The notes under the pieces: model-generated
Database searches by the model: none
The model's input: only the letters and a program-made list of their open reading frames with translations
Told to the model about the DNA's origin: nothing
Shown: positions 28,896-39,006 of the stretch, in pieces
How the letters are laid out: each line of letters opens with the position of its first letter
How positions within the stretch are numbered: the stretch's first letter is position 1
Made by a program: the position numbers and the translations under genes
From: a bacterium
GTDB taxonomy: Bacteria; Bacillota; Bacilli; Lactobacillales; Streptococcaceae
Assembly: GCA_905221085.1 (NCBI GenBank)
Contig: CAJNBT010000001.1
Coordinates: 186,001 to 250,000 of the forward strand
Direction: 5' to 3'
Length of the DNA stretch: 64,000 nt

Positions 28896-30383
28896 ATGTC
28901 ATCTAAGGTTATTGTTACAATTTTCGGTGCGAGTGGAGACCTGGCTAAACGCAAGCTCTACCCTTCCCTTTTTAGACTTTATAAATCCGGCAATCTTTCC
29001 AAGCACTTTGCAGTTATTGGAACTGCCCGTCGTCCTTGGAGCAAGGAATATTTTGAATCTGTTGTAGTCGAATCTATCCTTGATTTGGCAGATAGTACCG
29101 AACAGGCTCAAGAGTTCGCTAGCCACTTCTACTATCAAAGTCATGATGTCAATGATACAGAACACTACATTGCTTTGCGTCAATTGCAGACTGAACTAAA
29201 TGACAAGTACCAAGCTGAACACAACAAGCTCTTCTTCTTGTCTATGGCACCTCAGTTCTTTGGAACTATCGCAAAACACCTCAAGTCTGAAAACATTGTG
29301 GATGGTAAAGGTTTTGAGCGCTTAATCGTTGAGAAACCATTTGGAACAGACTACGCAACTGCAAGCAAGTTAAATGACGAACTCCTAGCAACATTTGACG
29401 AAGAACAAATTTTCCGTATTGACCATTATCTTGGTAAGGAAATGATCCAAAGTATCTTTGCAGTTCGCTTTGCAAACTTGATTTTTGAAAACGTTTGGAA
29501 CAAGGACTTTATCGACAATGTTCAAATTACCTTTGCGGAGCGCTTGGGTGTAGAAGAACGTGGTGGCTACTATGACCAATCTGGTGCCCTCCGTGACATG
29601 GTACAGAACCACACTCTACAACTGCTTTCCCTCCTTGCCATGGACAAGCCAGCAAGCTTCACAAAAGATGAGATTCGTGCTGAGAAAATTAAGGTCTTTA
29701 AAAAACTCTATCATCCAACTGATGAAGAACTTAAAGAACACTTTATCCGTGGTCAATACCGTTCAGGTAAGATTGATGGCATGAAATACATCTCTTACCG
29801 TAGCGAGCCAAATGTAAATCCAGAATCAACAACTGAAACCTTTGCATCTGGTGCCTTCTTTGTAGACAGCGATCGCTTCCGTGGTGTTCCTTTCTTCTTC
29901 CGTACTGGTAAACGTCTGACTGAAAAAGGAACTCATGTCAACATCGTCTTTAAACAAATGGATTCTATCTTTGGAGAACCTCTTGCTCCAAACATTTTGA
30001 CCATCTATATCCAACCAACAGAAGGATTCTCTCTTAGCCTAAATGGGAAGCAGGTAGGAGAAGAATTTAACTTGGCTCCTAACTCACTTGATTACCGTAC
30101 AGATGCGACCGCAACTGGTGCTTCTCCAGAACCATACGAGAAATTGATTTATGATGTCTTAAATAACAACTCAACTAACTTTAGCCACTGGGATGAAGTT
30201 GGTGCGTCATGGAAATTGATTGACCGTATCGAAGAGCTCTGGGCTGAAAATGGTGCCCCACTTCATGACTATAAAGCTGGAAGCATGGGACCTCTAGCTA
30301 GCTTTGACTTACTTGAAAAATTCGGTGCCAAATGGACTTGGCAACCAGACATCGCCTATCGTCAAGATGGTCGTTTAGAATAA
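28896..30383 (+). CDS. zwf: Glucose-6-phosphate 1-dehydrogenase
   Basis: This 495-residue enzyme opens the oxidative pentose phosphate pathway, making NADPH and 6-phosphogluconolactone. The coenzyme fingerprint GASGDLAKRKLYPSLFRL (about 10-27) and the substrate signature RIDHYLGKEMIQ (about 173-184) are present. Linking zwf to glutamine uptake and GlnR ties NADPH supply to nitrogen assimilation. It is followed by a bidirectional terminator. Confidence 0.97.
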   Translation: MSSKVIVTIFGASGDLAKRKLYPSLFRLYKSGNLSKHFAVIGTARRPWSKEYFESVVVESILDLADSTEQAQEFASHFYYQSHDVNDTEHYIALRQLQTELNDKYQAEHNKLFFLSMAPQFFGTIAKHLKSENIVDGKGFERLIVEKPFGTDYATASKLNDELLATFDEEQIFRIDHYLGKEMIQSIFAVRFANLIFENVWNKDFIDNVQITFAERLGVEERGGYYDQSGALRDMVQNHTLQLLSLLAMDKPASFTKDEIRAEKIKVFKKLYHPTDEELKEHFIRGQYRSGKIDGMKYISYRSEPNVNPESTTETFASGAFFVDSDRFRGVPFFFRTGKRLTEKGTHVNIVFKQMDSIFGEPLAPNILTIYIQPTEGFSLSLNGKQVGEEFNLAPNSLDYRTDATATGASPEPYEKLIYDVLNNNSTNFSHWDEVGASWKLIDRIEELWAENGAPLHDYKAGSMGPLASFDLLEKFGAKWTWQPDIAYRQDGRLE

Positions 30384-30419
30384 AAAAATCCTGCAAGTTT
30401 GTACCTTGCAGGATTTTTG
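30384..30419. terminator. Bidirectional terminator between zwf and ftsY
   Basis: AAAAATCCTGCAAG pairs perfectly with CTTGCAGGATTTTT, loop TTTGTAC, with A and T runs on both sides, so it can serve the convergent zwf and ftsY genes. Confidence 0.92.
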
Positions 30420-30426
30420 CTTCTGA

Positions 30427-31689
30427 TTAGATTAAGCCTTCCAAGAGACCTTTCATAAAGTTTTCTGAGTTAAACTCTCCAATATCATCAATTTTTTCAC
30501 CAAAACCAATCAATTTTACAGGAATATTGAGTTCTTCACGGATGGCTAGAACAACACCACCTCGAGCAGTTCCATCAATCTTAGTCAAAACAATTCCTGT
30601 CAAAGGGGTAATTTTTGAAAATTCTTTGGCCTGCACCAGGGCATTTTGACCTGTTGATGCATCCAGAGCCAAGAAAGTTTCATGCGGCGCTTCTGGCACA
30701 ACACGTTTGATGATACGACCAATCTTTTCCAACTCAGCCATGAGGTTATCCTTATTTTGCAAACGACCAGCAGTATCAATCATGAGAATATCGATACCTT
30801 TAGACACGGCACGTTCCATGCCATCAAAGACTACACTGGCTGGGTCAGCTTTTTCAGGTCCAGTCACAACAGGAACATCAACACGACGGCCCCATTCAGC
30901 AAGTTGGGCTACTGCACCCGCACGGAAGGTATCTGCCGCAATCAGCATGACCTTCTTACCAGCTTGTTTGTAGCGGTGGGCTAATTTTCCGATAGAAGTT
31001 GTTTTCCCAACACCATTAACCCCGACAAAGAGCATGACTGTCAAGCCATCTTGAAAATGGATACTTTCATCGTAGTTACCGTCTTTCTCATAGAGCTCAA
31101 CCAATTTCTCAATGATGACACGGCGCAGTGCATCAGGTTTCTTTGCGTTTTCAAGCTTGGCTTCGTAGCGTAACTCCTCTGTTAAGTTAGAAGCGACTTG
31201 GACACCAACGTCACTCATGATGAGCAGTTCTTCCAGTTCCTCGAAAAATTCTTCGTCAACAGAGCGGAAATTAGCAAAGAAGGCATTCAAGCGAGCTCCG
31301 AAGCCTGTACGAGTTTTCTTAAGACTGCGGTCATATTTTTCCTGAACAGTTTCTTCTGCTTGAGGCTTTTGTGCTTCAAGCACTTCAGAATTATTTTCTT
31401 CTACATTTTCTAGGAACTCAGTATTCTCTTCCTCTGGGACTTCTTCTTGAGAAACTTCTACAACTGGCTCTGAATCCAGACTTTCTTCAACTGTGTCTTG
31501 ATTCTCCTCTTCTTGGAACACAGCTTCTTCAGAACTTTCAACCTCTGCTTCTTCCTGAGAAATTTCCTCAGCTTCTGTAAGAGAAGATTCAACATCTTCA
31601 GACAAATCAAGATTTTCCAGAGCTTCTTTTACAACTTCTTCTATTTTAGGTTCTTCTTTTTTTCCGAATAGACGGTCAAATAATCCCAT
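30427..31689 (-). CDS. ftsY: Signal recognition particle receptor FtsY
   Basis: This 420-residue GTPase has a glutamate-rich acidic A domain (about 12-118) that contacts membrane, followed by the N and G domains. G motifs include VGVNGVGKTTSIGKLA (P-loop), DTFRAGAVAQLAEW, DTAGRLQNKDNLM and TKIDGTARGG. It docks SRP-ribosome complexes at the membrane. Downstream of smc and two Cof genes, it ends a long leftward run rnc-smc-cof-cof-ftsY with near-zero gaps. Confidence 0.96.
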   Translation of the reverse strand: MGLFDRLFGKKEEPKIEEVVKEALENLDLSEDVESSLTEAEEISQEEAEVESSEEAVFQEEENQDTVEESLDSEPVVEVSQEEVPEEENTEFLENVEENNSEVLEAQKPQAEETVQEKYDRSLKKTRTGFGARLNAFFANFRSVDEEFFEELEELLIMSDVGVQVASNLTEELRYEAKLENAKKPDALRRVIIEKLVELYEKDGNYDESIHFQDGLTVMLFVGVNGVGKTTSIGKLAHRYKQAGKKVMLIAADTFRAGAVAQLAEWGRRVDVPVVTGPEKADPASVVFDGMERAVSKGIDILMIDTAGRLQNKDNLMAELEKIGRIIKRVVPEAPHETFLALDASTGQNALVQAKEFSKITPLTGIVLTKIDGTARGGVVLAIREELNIPVKLIGFGEKIDDIGEFNSENFMKGLLEGLI

Positions 31690-31692
31690 ATC

Positions 31693-32511
31693 TTAGTTCT
31701 CCTTTAGCACATATTCTTCGATAGCCCAAGCGACAGCCTCTTCATCGTTGGTCATTGGCGTCACTATATTTGCGACTGCCTTGACTTCAGGAACAGCGTT
31801 TTGCATGGCAACACCGAGCCCTGCCCATTCAACCATAGAAAGGTCATTGGCCTCATCACCACAGGCCATGACTTGACTTTGGTCAATTCCAAGATGGCTG
31901 ATTAGTTTTGCCAAACCTGTTGCTTTATGAACATTCTTTGGTGACCACTCTAGCAACATTTCACGTGATTTAAAGATTTCATATTGGTCAAACAATTCTG
32001 GAGAAATCTTCTGAATAGCTGCATCCAAGAGTTCTTGAGCAAAGGCAGTCACGCATTTATTGTAGGTCATTTGACTAGACAGGTCTTCAAAGTCAACTGG
32101 AACAAAAGTCAATGCTGGATTGAATTTGGCATAAAGACTTTCTTGGTCCGATTGGATTTGATAAACTGTTCCTTCTGAGATGGCATCAAGAGGCAGTGAT
32201 AATTTCTCTGTTTCTTCATACAAACGTGCCACATCATCATATGAAAAGACTGTTTTATCAAGGATTTCACCTGTATTCTTCTGAACCAAACCACCATTAA
32301 AAGTAATCGTATACTCATCTTCCTGACCGTCAGTCCCTAGCTCATGGAGAAAGAAATCCATAGCTTTTAAGGGACGACCAGTTGTTAATACGACCTTGAT
32401 ACCACGATCACGCGCTGCTTTCAAGGTTGCCTTAGTACGATCCGTCAGCTTTTTATCAGTAGTCAGCAAGGTCCCATCCAAGTCCAATGCAATCAATTTT
32501 ATATCTGTCAT
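31693..32511 (-). CDS. Cof-type HAD phosphatase
   Basis: This 272-residue protein begins with the HAD nucleophile motif LIALDLDGTLLTTDKK and ends with the Cof motif MACGDEANDLSMVEWAGLGVAMQNA, with a C2 cap between. Cof proteins dephosphorylate sugar phosphates, FMN or cofactors; the substrate is not readable. It shares one base with the neighbouring Cof gene and lies 3 bp before ftsY, so it is in the smc-ftsY operon. Confidence 0.92.
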   Translation of the reverse strand: MTDIKLIALDLDGTLLTTDKKLTDRTKATLKAARDRGIKVVLTTGRPLKAMDFFLHELGTDGQEDEYTITFNGGLVQKNTGEILDKTVFSYDDVARLYEETEKLSLPLDAISEGTVYQIQSDQESLYAKFNPALTFVPVDFEDLSSQMTYNKCVTAFAQELLDAAIQKISPELFDQYEIFKSREMLLEWSPKNVHKATGLAKLISHLGIDQSQVMACGDEANDLSMVEWAGLGVAMQNAVPEVKAVANIVTPMTNDEEAVAWAIEEYVLKEN

Positions 32512-33305
32512 TATAAGCCCTCCATATAAGCTATAACCGACTGGTTTTTATGGTGACCAATCACAGTCTCTGCTAATTCTAAAATTTCTGGTCGTGCATT
32601 TTCAGGAGCTACAGGATGTCCCACAACCTGCATCATATGCAAATCATTTAGATTGTCTCCAAAAGCCATGACCTGATCCATTGTGATACCAAGTTTTTTA
32701 GCTAATTCAACAATGGCCACTCCCTTATCGACATAGTCCAGCACGATATCAATGGATTCAAAGCCAGTTGTCATAGCCTTAACACCAGGGACATTTTCAT
32801 TGACCCAAGCTTCCCCAGCTTCCAGCGTTTCTTCTGTGAAGTTGGTTGTAAATTTGAAAATGTCATCTGTGATATCTTCCAAACTCGCTATTTTTTGAAT
32901 GTTTTCATTATAGTGCTGACTCTCTTTCAAATAAGTTTCATCAACCGTATCCAGAACATAAGAGCCCTTCTTACCCGTCAAGAGCAGTTTATTGATATCT
33001 ACATAAGGTGAAGTTTTCAGCTTTTCAAAAGTTGATAGATAAAACTCACGAGACATGGTCGCTTCATACAAGTCTTGACCTTTATATTCGACCAAACTGC
33101 CATTTTCCGCAATGAAAATAATATCATCACGAACATCAGCAAATAATTTTTCTAAAGACAGAAATCCTCGACCCGAAGCCACCGCAAAGTAAATCCCTTT
33201 TTCCTTATAGGAAGCCAAGAGAGATTTAAGGCGGTCCATATCAAAGCACCCATTTCCATCTAGGAAGGTTCCGTCCATATCCGTTGCTACTAGTTTAATT
33301 GTCAT
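32511..33305 (-). CDS. Cof-type HAD phosphatase (second copy, divergent)
   Basis: This 264-residue paralogue-class protein starts LVATDMDGTFLDGNG and ends MAFGDNLNDLHMMQVVGHPVAPENA, the two HAD catalytic ends around a C2 cap. It is clearly diverged from the gene that follows, so this is not a recent duplication. The start overlaps the smc stop by 4 bp. Substrate unknown. Confidence 0.92.
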   Translation of the reverse strand: MTIKLVATDMDGTFLDGNGCFDMDRLKSLLASYKEKGIYFAVASGRGFLSLEKLFADVRDDIIFIAENGSLVEYKGQDLYEATMSREFYLSTFEKLKTSPYVDINKLLLTGKKGSYVLDTVDETYLKESQHYNENIQKIASLEDITDDIFKFTTNFTEETLEAGEAWVNENVPGVKAMTTGFESIDIVLDYVDKGVAIVELAKKLGITMDQVMAFGDNLNDLHMMQVVGHPVAPENARPEILELAETVIGHHKNQSVIAYMEGL

Positions 33306-36300
33306 CCTTCAATACTTTCTAAATCTTTTAACTTCACCGAAACAATTTTTGAGACACCTGATTCTTGCATAGTCACTCCATAGATAGAATCAGCCGCTGC
33401 CATGGTTCCCTTACGGTGGGTGACGACGATAAACTGGCTGTCCTTGTCAAATCGATTGAGGTAATCTCCAAAACGTTTGACATTGGCTTCATCTAGCGCA
33501 GCTTCCACCTCATCCAAGATGACAAATGGAATGGTCTTGACACGGATAATGGAGAAGAGCAAGGCAAGAGCCGATAGAGCTTTTTCACCACCACTCATCA
33601 GATTAAGAGACTGGATTTTCTTACCTGGAGGTTGAACAGAAATCTCAACCCCAGCTGTCAGCAAGTCTACCTCAGTCAAAATGAGGTCCGCTTGACCTCC
33701 ACCAAACATCTGCTTGAAGGTCACTTTAAAGGACTCACGGATAGCTTCAAAGGTTGATTTAAAGCGTTCCTTGACCTCATCATTCATCTCTGTAATGGTC
33801 TCAAGGAGCAGATTTTTCGCTGACAAAATATCATCTCGTTGGCTATTTAGGAAATCCAGGCGGCTGTGAACTTCTTCGTACTGGTCAATAGCTTCTATAT
33901 TGACAGGACCTAGTGAGCGAATAGCCTTCTCTAAGTCCTTAACCTCTTGCTCTGCCAGATTGAGGTTTTCCAATTCATGTGCCTTTTCTAGTGCTTCAGT
34001 ATAGCTAATCTGATACTGGTCTGTTAATTGACTTTGTAAATGGCGTAAGTGCTCGCTGACCTTTTCTTTCTTAGCTTCAGCACGTGTTTGCTTGCGAATC
34101 CACTCCTCATTCTGTTGGCGAGCCTGGTCCAAATGACTAGCAATATCATCCAGCTGACCTTCAATATCATCCAACTCAAACTGCTTGCGAATCAAACCTT
34201 GTTGGAGATTTGTTTTCTGGTTTTTAGCTTCTTCAGCCTGTTGACTGAGCAGTTCTGTATCAACCTTCTCAATATTATCAACCTTTTCTTGAAGAAGGCG
34301 TTGGATTTCTTCTTGCTCAATATCCAGATTATCCAATTCCTTGCCTAAACGTTCAATATCCGCAACTTCGTAACGTTTTTGCCCTTGCAGTTCTGTCTTA
34401 AGCAAGCGAGCTTGCGCTACCTCTTCTTGCAAGTTCTGATAACGTTCTTGGATGGCATTTTTGTTAGACTTAATCTCTTCAATCTCAGCTTCCAGATTTT
34501 GCTTGTCACTGGCGATTGTAGCAAGGCGCTCTTGGCATTTTTCCTTATCTGCTTGCCAATCTCCCTCAGAAAGACGATTTAATTCCTCTTCTTGGAGTTT
34601 CCAAAGAGTTTCCAGTTCTTCAACTTGCTGACTGGTTTGCTGATAAGCGAGGGACAAGGCTTGCTCCTGAATACGAGCCTGCTCCCCCTGAGATTTGATG
34701 GCTTCTAAACTTTCTGTCAATGAAGCCATCTCATCTTGCAAGGTCTTCAAAGTCGTCTCTTCTGAACGCAAGCTTGCTTCTTCTTCAGCAATTTCTTTTT
34801 GTAATTGCTCCAGTTCTGGCTTGATGAAGATGCTGTTATTCTGGCGGTTGGCTCCACCTGCATAGGAACCACCTGTACGAAGTTCTGTCCCATCCAATGT
34901 CACCATGCGAACCTGATAACGAACCTGACGCGCTGCTGCACGCGCATGCTCTACAGTATCAAAAATAGCCGTCGTAGCTAGCAAGTTCTTGAAAATAGCT
35001 TCCAGTCTAGTATCAAAAGTAACCAGCTCATCAGCCATCCCAAGGAAACCTGGACTTACAGCAATAGCATCTTGGTTCTGACTAGAAATTGTACGCGCCT
35101 TAATAGTGGTCAAAGGAAGGAAGGTTGCACGACCAGCCCTGTTTCGTTTGAGGAAATCAATCGCCTTGGTTGCCGCGTTTTCATCTTCTACAATGATATG
35201 CTGGCTGCTAGCTCCTAGGGCAATCTCTAAAGCAGTTTGATAATGCACATCAAAGGTCAGATGCTCACTAACTGCTCCAATGATCCCACCAAGACGGTCT
35301 TTTTCTTGGAGGACACTCTTGACACCTGCATAAAAATTGCTATGATTTCTCAGGATGTTTTCCAAACTTTGGGCTCTAGCCTGCTTGTTTTTGAGATTAT
35401 CCAGACGGTCAAAGAGTTGACTTTGTTGAGCTTGATAGGAAGTTTTCTGCTCCTCTTGCTCCTTGGCACAGATTTGATAGTCGGCCAATAATTTCTGAAC
35501 TTGCTCCTTGGCAGTTTCAAACTCTTCTTTTTGCTGACCAGCCTTCTCTTTAGCTGTAGCCAACTGTTCTTTCAGCTTTTCTAATTGATCTGCTTGTTTT
35601 TGAGAAAGCTGACGACTATTTTCCAACTCATTCTCAATACGGGTCAGTTGGTTTGAGACATCCGCTTCTTCTTGTAAAAGGGCTACAAAGCGTTCACGTA
35701 AGAGCTCAATCATCTGATCAGGATCATCTGAAAAAGCTAGTAATTCAGCCTCTAAACGATTGAGTTTTTGATTATTTTGGACTAGATTTTCTTCTAAGAG
35801 GGCTAAAGAGCTTTCTTTATCAGATTTTTCTTTGCTAAGTGAATTTCTCTTATCCTCTAAAGCAGCCAAACGGGCGTGTGCTTCCTGTTGATTCAGGGCT
35901 ACTTGCTCGGACTCCAGTTTTGATAGAGCTAATTTTCTCTCTAAGTCACTAATCAAACTGGTCAAATCCATCAAACTGCCTTGATCTTTAGCCATTTCAG
36001 TCTGTAAATCTTGGCGTTGCTTTTTAAGAGTTTGATTTTCTTCTTCTAATTTTTCACGCTTTTGGTAGTAGCTAGTCAATAGTTCCTGAACCTGAGCCAA
36101 CTCTTCTTCTGTCGATTCTAGTTCAACCTTATTTTCCTTGATTTGAGCAACCAATACATCCAAGTATATCGCTTTGCGTTGACCATCCAAATCTAGAAAC
36201 TTACGAGCATTCTCAGCTTGCTTCTCAAGAGGCTTGATTTGATTATCCAACTCGTAGATAATGTCCTCTAAGCGGTCTAGATTATCCTGAGTTTGCTGTA

Positions 36301-36841
36301 GCTTGCTTTCTGTTTCTTTTCTGCGAGTCTTGTATTTTAAAACTCCTGCAGCTTCTTCGAAAATAGCACGGCGTTCTTCAGGCTTGGAGTTGAAAATCTC
36401 CTCAACCTTCCCTTGGGAAATGATGGAGAAAGAATCTCGTCCCAAACCTGTATCCAAGAAAAGGTCATGAATATCACGCAGACGGACTTTCTTGCCGTCA
36501 ATCTTGTATTCGCCATCTCCACTACGATAGATATGACGCTCGACTCTGATTTCTTGACCAGCATCCTTGATAAATCCATCATTATTATCCAAAGTCACAG
36601 CTACAGAAGCATAATTGAGCGGTTTGCGACTTTCAGTTCCAGCAAAAATGACATCGGGCATCTTGCCCCCACGGAGACTCTTGACACTAGACTCTCCCAA
36701 AGCCCAACGCAGACTTTCTGTAATATTGGACTTTCCAGATCCATTGGGTCCAACGACTGCCGTCACACCTTGATCAAAGACGACCTTGGTCTTGTCAGCA
36801 AAAGACTTGAATCCCTGAATTTCGATTTCCTTTAAATACAT
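33302..36841 (-). CDS. smc: Chromosome segregation protein SMC
   Basis: This 1179-residue condensin ATPase has Walker [10 protein letters not shown] (residues 31-39), a long coiled coil (about 170-490), a hinge (about 510-640, with [10 protein letters not shown] and a glycine-rich [10 protein letters not shown]), a return coiled coil (about 660-1000), then the signature [16 protein letters not shown] and Walker [17 protein letters not shown]. It organises the chromosome with ScpA/ScpB. It overlaps the rnc stop by 10 bp, a conserved rnc-smc pairing. Confidence 0.97.
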
Positions 36842-37530
36842 GAATCCAGCCCTTTCTCAACGGCATTTTTGGCAGCTTCCTGCTCTGCTAGTTTCTTAGA
36901 ACGACCTTGACCTTGACCAATGCTCTTACCTTCGACAAGAACTTCTACATCAAATACCTTATCGTGGGCAGGACCCGTTTCAGAAATTACCTGATAACGA
37001 ATAGCCACATCTCCATTGACCTGAAGTAACTCTTGGAGATGGGTTTTGTAGTCTGTAATCATCTCAAACTCGCCTGCTTCAACCTTAGGAATCATGACTT
37101 GATAGATAAATTCCTTGACCTTGGCCACATCCTTGTCCAATAGGAGGGCACCGAGGAAGGCTTCAAAGGCATCGCCAAGAATGGTGTCACGATTGCGCCC
37201 CCCAGATTTTTCTTCCCCCTTACCTAGCTTGATAAACTGATCAAACTGGCAATCACGCGCAAAACCAGCCAAACTCTCCTCACGGACAATCATGGCACGG
37301 AGTTTAGACAGGTCACCCTCAGGCTTTTTAGGATACTTTTTATACAGATATTCTGAAATCAATAACTGTAGAACAGCGTCTCCTAAAAATTCCAAGCGCT
37401 CATTGTGTGAAATTTTTAAGAGGCGATGCTCATTGGCATAACTCGTATGAGTAAAGGCAGTCTCCAGTAAGTTTTTGTCTGCAAATTCGATTGCAAAATG
37501 GTTCTTTAGTACAGTTTGTAATTCTTTCAT
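36832..37530 (-). CDS. rnc: Ribonuclease III
   Basis: This 232-residue enzyme cleaves double-stranded RNA during rRNA and mRNA processing. The signature [21 protein letters not shown] (about 42-62), the second acidic site region [14 protein letters not shown] and a C-terminal dsRBD (about 155-228, [18 protein letters not shown]) are present. An extended -10 (TTTGATATAAT, minus) lies at 37565-37570. It opens the leftward rnc-smc-cof-cof-ftsY operon. Confidence 0.97.
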
Positions 37531-37564
37531 ACCAACCTCTTTCTAACTGATAACAGTCCTTTTT

Positions 37565-37570
37565 ATTATA
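37565..37570 (-). promoter_or_regulatory. Extended -10 of the rnc-smc operon
   Basis: Minus-strand TTTGATATAATAAAAAGG, an extended TGnTATAAT, about 35 bp before the rnc ATG. No recognisable -35. Confidence 0.6.
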
Positions 37571-37642
37571 TCAAAAAAAGCCCCCTGAGTCACTTTAAAA
37601 TGAGGTTTTCAGTTTTTGGGTTAAACTTGGAAAAAGATAAAG

Positions 37643-37666
37643 AAAAAAGCCCTACTAAAGGCTTTC
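37643..37666 (-). terminator. Terminator of tRNA-Arg
   Basis: Minus-strand AAAGCC (37660-37665 complement) pairs with GGGCTTT, followed by a T run; it lies about 15 bp past the tRNA 3' end. Confidence 0.75.
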
Positions 37667-37680
37667 TTAGGATGTTTACA

Positions 37681-37752
37681 TCCACCCTGAGGGAATCGAA
37701 CCCCCATCTCAAGAACCGGAATCTTACGTGATATCCATTACACTAAGGGTGG
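37681..37752 (-). tRNA. tRNA-Arg (anticodon CCG)
   Basis: Folding the minus strand gives a 7-bp acceptor (CCACCCT / AGGGTGG), an anticodon arm TAAGA-TTCCGGT-TCTTG with anticodon CCG (codon CGG), and a T arm GGGGG-TTCGATT-CCCTC. The discriminator is A and the 3' CCA is not encoded. It sits alone between guaC and rnc. Confidence 0.93.
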
Positions 37753-37818
37753 AAACTTGTTTTATTATAACAGAAATTTGCTCTAATAACAAGTTTTTTT
37801 CTAGTGAAATAGGCCGTC

Positions 37819-38805
37819 TTAGTGGGAAGCATCCCCATTCCAGATGGAGTTTTTCACGATAACATAATCAACGTGTTTAAGGTCAGCAACCTGACGTCCA
37901 CCTGCATAAGAAATAGCACTTTGAAGGTCTTGTTCCATCTCAGTCAAAGTATCTTGCAAATGACCTTTGGCAGGAAGTAAGATGCGTTTGCCCTCCACAT
38001 TTTTGTAAGCACCTTTTTGATATTGTGAAGCTGAACCATAGTACTCTTTGAACTTTTCACCATCAACTTCAATCGTTTTCCCTGGACTTTCAATATGTCC
38101 TGCAAAGAGGGAACCAATCATGACCATGCTGGCACCGAATCGGATAGACTTGGCAATATCACCATGAGTACGAATTCCTCCATCTGCAATGATTGGTTTA
38201 CGTGCAGCCTTGGCACACCAACGGAGAGCAGCCAACTGCCAACCACCTGTACCAAAACCAGTCTTGACCTTGGTGATACAAACCTTACCAGGACCGATTC
38301 CAACCTTAGTAGCATCCGCACCAGCATTCTCCAATTCACGCACAGCTTCTGGTGTTCCCACATTTCCAGCAATAACAAAAGTATCTGGCAATTCTTTCTT
38401 GATGTGTTGAATCATAGAAATCACGCTATCCGCATGACCATGGGCAATATCAATCGTGATGTACTCAGGAGCATCAGCCTTGAGCTGGCTAACAAAATCA
38501 TACTCATAATCCTTAACACCGACAGATATAGAAGCAATGAGCCCTTGATCATGCATGCGTTTAATAAAAGGAATGCGTCCTGCCTCATCAAAACGGTGCA
38601 TAATGTAGAAATAGCCACCTTTAGCTAATTGCTCTGCTACATTTTCATCCAAAATCGTCTGCATATTAGCTGGCACAACAGGTAGTTTAAAGGTGTGATT
38701 TCCCAGAGCGACACTTGTATCTGCTTCTGCACGGCTTTTAATGACACATTTGTTTGGAATCAATTGAATATCTTCGTAATCAAAAATTGGAAATTCATTT
38801 AACAT
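37819..38805 (-). CDS. guaC: GMP reductase
   Basis: This 328-residue enzyme converts GMP to IMP with NADPH, balancing guanine and adenine nucleotides. The catalytic cysteine is in [20 protein letters not shown], and the IMPDH-like barrel motifs [32 protein letters not shown] are visible; there is no CBS insert, which excludes IMP dehydrogenase. It has a consensus promoter and a structured 71-nt leader but only a poor ribosome site (AAACGAGACATCGAT before ATG). Confidence 0.96.
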   Translation of the reverse strand: MLNEFPIFDYEDIQLIPNKCVIKSRAEADTSVALGNHTFKLPVVPANMQTILDENVAEQLAKGGYFYIMHRFDEAGRIPFIKRMHDQGLIASISVGVKDYEYDFVSQLKADAPEYITIDIAHGHADSVISMIQHIKKELPDTFVIAGNVGTPEAVRELENAGADATKVGIGPGKVCITKVKTGFGTGGWQLAALRWCAKAARKPIIADGGIRTHGDIAKSIRFGASMVMIGSLFAGHIESPGKTIEVDGEKFKEYYGSASQYQKGAYKNVEGKRILLPAKGHLQDTLTEMEQDLQSAISYAGGRQVADLKHVDYVIVKNSIWNGDASH

Positions 38806-38876
38806 ATCGATGTCTCGTTTCTTTTATAATGACCTACCTATGCTTGCGCATCACTACGTCTTTTCCGACGTTTCCT
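38806..38876 (-). ncRNA. Structured 5' leader of guaC (candidate cis-regulatory RNA)
   Basis: On the minus strand the leader contains ACGTC-GGAAAA-GACGT and, three bases on, ATGC-GCAA-GCAT (a GNRA-type tetraloop), followed by AGGTAGGTC and an A-rich stretch to the ATG. No purine-riboswitch core is recognisable and no terminator stem is present. The Shine-Dalgarno region is weak, so control of translation is the natural hypothesis. Confidence 0.5.
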
Positions 38877-38882
38877 TAATTT

Positions 38883-38911
38883 ATTATAAAACAAAGTACA
38901 GTTTTTGTCAA
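38883..38911 (-). promoter_or_regulatory. guaC promoter (consensus)
   Basis: TTGACA (38906-38911), 17-bp spacer, TATAAT (38883-38888) on the minus strand: a perfect sigma-A promoter. Transcription should start near 38876. Confidence 0.92.
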
Positions 38912-38963
38912 ATAATTTTATAATTTCAATTATATTGTTCGGATTTTACTTGTGCAAATAATA

Positions 38964-39000
38964 AAAGAAAGAGGAGAGGTTATTGTCTCCCCACTTCTTC
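38964..39000 (-). terminator. Possible terminator after the YrdC-like gene
   Basis: Minus-strand GAAG-tgg-GGAGA pairs with TCTCC-t-CTTTC around CAATAACC, followed by a T-rich stretch. The stem is imperfect. Confidence 0.45.
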
Positions 39001-39006
39001 TCTATC

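Noticed and set aside
37571-37625. Terminator or riboswitch upstream of rnc
   Set aside because: GC-rich CCCCCTGAG next to a T run has no matching second arm nearby; nothing convincing.
38095-38628. 177-codon open frame on the plus strand opposite guaC
   Set aside because: Fully antisense to a strongly supported gene; composition is Cys/Ser/Thr-rich with no recognisable domain and no ribosome site.
38806-38876. Known purine riboswitch at guaC
   Set aside because: The conserved purine-riboswitch loop and junction sequences are not present and the leader is too short for that aptamer.
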